Below are positions 13,577-15,167 of a stretch of 15,167 nucleotides of DNA, in pieces. How positions within the stretch are numbered: the stretch's first letter is position 1; each line of letters starts with the position of its first letter. Under the pieces are notes generated by a model. It made no database searches and was not told the origin of the DNA. It saw only the letters and a program-made list of their open reading frames with translations. The stretch comes from an uncultured Fusobacterium sp. (GTDB lineage Bacteria; Fusobacteriota; Fusobacteriia; Fusobacteriales; Fusobacteriaceae). The position numbers and the translations under genes are program-made. The stretch is from NCBI GenBank assembly GCA_900542625.1, contig UQOH01000049.1:1-15167 (forward strand), given 5' to 3'.

Positions 13577-14170
13577 TTACAAATTACATTTTCTAATAAC
13601 TCTGCACGGGTTTCCCACTGCAACGGAATTTTCCGGAATATCTTTTGTAACAACACTTCCTGCTCCAATAACGCATCCTTTGCCGATAGTAACTCCCGGC
13701 AGAATAATAACCCCTCCGCCTATCCAGCAGCCATCTTCTATAGCCACAGGAAGTGCAAAAGTACGGCGGAAATCTTTATTGCTTTCAGGTGTCCAATCAG
13801 GTGTAAGTCTTTCAGAAAGTTCAACAGGATGTGCAGCAGTATATATTTGAACATTTGAAGCTATAAGAACATTATCACCGATAGTGATTTTATTACAGTC
13901 TATAAAAGTACAGTTCATATTAATTGAAACGTTGTTCCCTATATGTATGTTGCATCCATAATCACAGATAAAAGGATTTGCAACAGAAATATTTGTTCCT
14001 ACACTTCCAAACATCTCTTTTAAAATTTTATATTTTTCATTTTTATTTTCATATGGAACAGAATTATATTCAGACAAAAGTTTTCTTGTTTTTCTTTTAA
14101 ATTCAAGAAAAATTTCATCGTGACAATCATACCATTCACCAGACATACATTTTTCAAGTTCAGTTTTCAT
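13577..14170 (-). CDS. Maltose/galactoside O-acetyltransferase-type hexapeptide acetyltransferase (LacA/Maa family)
   Basis: A 197-residue acetyl-CoA:sugar O-acetyltransferase. The N-terminal Met-Ser-Gly-Glu-Trp-Tyr with the helical Maa domain (residues 1-55) is followed by a left-handed beta helix of hexapeptide repeats (Ile-His-Ile-Gly-Asn-Asn, Ile-Thr-Ile-Gly-Asp-Asn, Val-Thr-Ile-Gly-Lys-Gly). The catalytic His lies in Tyr-Thr-Ala-Ala-His-Pro-Val, and the C terminus ends Val-Gly-Asn-Pro-Cys-Arg-Val-Ile. The real acceptor sugar is often unknown for this family. GTG at 14179 opens the frame, but GGGAG sits 8 nt before the ATG at 14170, which is chosen. It is monocistronic, with its own extended -10 promoter and terminator, sitting between two copies of the hutI 3' end, which suggests an inserted cargo gene. 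Confidence 0.9.
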   Translation of the reverse strand: MKTELEKCMSGEWYDCHDEIFLEFKRKTRKLLSEYNSVPYENKNEKYKILKEMFGSVGTNISVANPFICDYGCNIHIGNNVSINMNCTFIDCNKITIGDNVLIASNVQIYTAAHPVELSERLTPDWTPESNKDFRRTFALPVAIEDGCWIGGGVIILPGVTIGKGCVIGAGSVVTKDIPENSVAVGNPCRVIRKCNL

Positions 14171-14202
14171 TAATACCACTCCCTTTACAGTAGATATTAT
14201 AA

Positions 14203-14211
14203 ATTATACCA
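14203..14211 (-). promoter_or_regulatory. Extended -10 promoter of the O-acetyltransferase gene
   Basis: On the minus strand TGGTATAAT carries a perfect -10 hexamer with the TGn extension, about 33 nt before the start codon at 14170. No strong -35 is seen. It lies between the hutI terminator and the gene, so the gene should be transcribed on its own. Confidence 0.65.
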
Positions 14212-14239
14212 TGTATTTATGAAGAAGGTATATATAAAG

Positions 14240-14280
14240 TAAAACAGCCTCCTATAAAAAATTTATAGAAAGCTGTTTTA
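14240..14280 (-). terminator. Terminator downstream of hutI
   Basis: TAAAACAGC (14240-14248) pairs with GCTGTTTTA (14272-14280), and an inner stem CTATAAA (14252-14258) pairs with TTTATAG (14262-14268). Read leftward, the hairpin ends in a short T-run. It lies 42 bp after the hutI stop and before the acetyltransferase promoter. Confidence 0.75.
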
Positions 14281-14321
14281 ATATATGTTGAGGGTATTAT
14301 GGTTAAAATTTAAATATTTTA

Positions 14322-15167
14322 TTAAATGTAACAGATTTCTTTATTTTTTACGACCTGTTTTCCATTTTTAAAAACATCTTTAACGTGATTTATTCCAAAA
14401 TTATAAAAAATATAATTTATATTATCAGTGTCGTAAATAATAAAATCAGCTTGTTTTCCTGTTTCTAAAGAACCTACTATTTTTTCTTTTTTTACAGCTT
14501 TGGCTGCATTAATAGTAACTGCTTTAAAAATTTCTGTTGGTGTCATTTTCAGCTGAGAAGAGCATATCTGCATAACTAGCTGCATATTTTCACAAGGACA
14601 TGATCCAGGATTATAATCACTTGAAACAGCCACATCAACACCTTCATTTATCATTTTTCTTACAGGAGCATAAGTTTTTCCAAGATTGAAGGATGTTGCA
14701 GGAAGTATATTAGCAATTACATTATTTTCTTTTAGACTCTTAATTCCTTCATCACTTACAGCCATAAGATGTTCAGCTGACACAGCTCCAACTTCTCCTG
14801 CTAATTCTGCTCCTCCTAAAGATACAATTTCATCAGCATGTATCTTCAGCATAAATCCATTTTTTTCAGCTTCACTTAATATTTTTCTGCTTTCTTCTAC
14901 AGAAAAAACTTCATCCTCACAGAAAATATCACAAAATTCTGCCAGATTTTTTTCTTTTATAACAGGCAACATTTTAAATAATTCTTTTGTATATTCTTTT
15001 GGATTTTTTTTATATTCTTCTGGAACAGCATGAGCACCCATAAAAGTTGATACTACATCAATAGGATGTTTTTCATTAAGAGATTTATTTACTTCTAATT
15101 GTTTTATCTCGTCTTTAAGATTTAAACCATATCCGCTTTTAGCCTCAACAGTAGTTACTCCAAAACA
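14322..15167 (-). CDS. hutI: Imidazolonepropionase, C-terminal two thirds (gene continues past the right edge)
   Basis: HutI hydrolyses 4-imidazolone-5-propionate to N-formimino-L-glutamate, the third step of histidine degradation, in the cytoplasm. The frame stays open to the window edge, giving 281 of the roughly 410 residues usual for the family; the ATG at 15041 is internal. From the edge inward one sees Val-Thr-Thr-Val-Glu-Ala-Lys-Ser-Gly-Tyr-Gly, Thr-Phe-Met-Gly-Ala-His-Ala-Val-Pro, Ile-His-Ala-Asp-Glu (metal His and catalytic Glu, B. subtilis His249 and Glu252), Ala-Glu-His-Leu, and Ser-Ser-Asp-Tyr-Asn-Pro-Gly-Ser (metal Asp324). The N-terminal His-x-His metal pair lies outside the window. 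The stop TAA is followed by a terminator. Other hut genes probably lie to the right. Confidence 0.95.
   Translation of the reverse strand, partial: CFGVTTVEAKSGYGLNLKDEIKQLEVNKSLNEKHPIDVVSTFMGAHAVPEEYKKNPKEYTKELFKMLPVIKEKNLAEFCDIFCEDEVFSVEESRKILSEAEKNGFMLKIHADEIVSLGGAELAGEVGAVSAEHLMAVSDEGIKSLKENNVIANILPATSFNLGKTYAPVRKMINEGVDVAVSSDYNPGSCPCENMQLVMQICSSQLKMTPTEIFKAVTINAAKAVKKEKIVGSLETGKQADFIIYDTDNINYIFYNFGINHVKDVFKNGKQVVKNKEICYI

Noticed and set aside
13541..13858. Plus-strand open frame of 105 residues over the O-acetyltransferase gene
   Set aside because: It starts inside the terminator loop, is antisense to a clear hexapeptide-repeat protein, and has no ribosome site.
12771..14321. Insertion sequence or transposon as carrier of the accessory genes
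   Set aside because: No transposase, no terminal inverted repeats and no target-site duplication could be seen; only the duplicated hutI tail is present.

Overview
The window is AT-rich DNA with a strong AGA arginine bias, AGGAGG-type ribosome sites, LPS-core genes and a histidine-degradation gene. This fits an anaerobic Gram-negative of the Fusobacteriota, most likely Fusobacterium or a close relative. That assignment rests on style and gene content, not on a database match.

Left part (1-4479): the 3' end of a tRNA gene and a shared terminator; a leftward SLC13-type permease; a small rightward exported protein of unknown function; a leftward sodium-coupled symporter of the glutamate/dicarboxylate carrier fold; and a divergent rightward WYL-domain regulator. 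The last two share a control region with two identical 18-bp direct repeats.

Centre (4480-12770): a 329-bp gene-free stretch with an extended -10 promoter and a 120-bp nested inverted repeat leads into one tightly packed rightward operon. It encodes a membrane-anchored polysaccharide deacetylase, a WaaE-like family 2 glycosyltransferase, three family 9 heptosyltransferase-type proteins, a WaaY-like LPS core kinase, RecA, RecX and a PlsC acyltransferase. The sugar genes plausibly assemble and decorate the lipooligosaccharide inner core, and PlsC supplies phosphatidic acid for the membrane. recA and recX ride in the same gene string with short gaps and overlaps.

Right part (12771-15167): an accessory-looking stretch with a GNAT acetyltransferase of atypical arginine codon use, a 115-bp decayed copy of the 3' end of hutI, a LacA/Maa-type O-acetyltransferase with its own promoter and terminator, and the intact 3' two thirds of hutI (imidazolonepropionase), which runs leftward from beyond the window edge.

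No CRISPR array, transposase or phage gene is visible. Points most worth checking are the duplicated hutI tail, the paired 18-bp repeats, the structured leader of the LPS operon, the altered substrate-site residue in the symporter, and the one-residue insertion in RecA loop L2.
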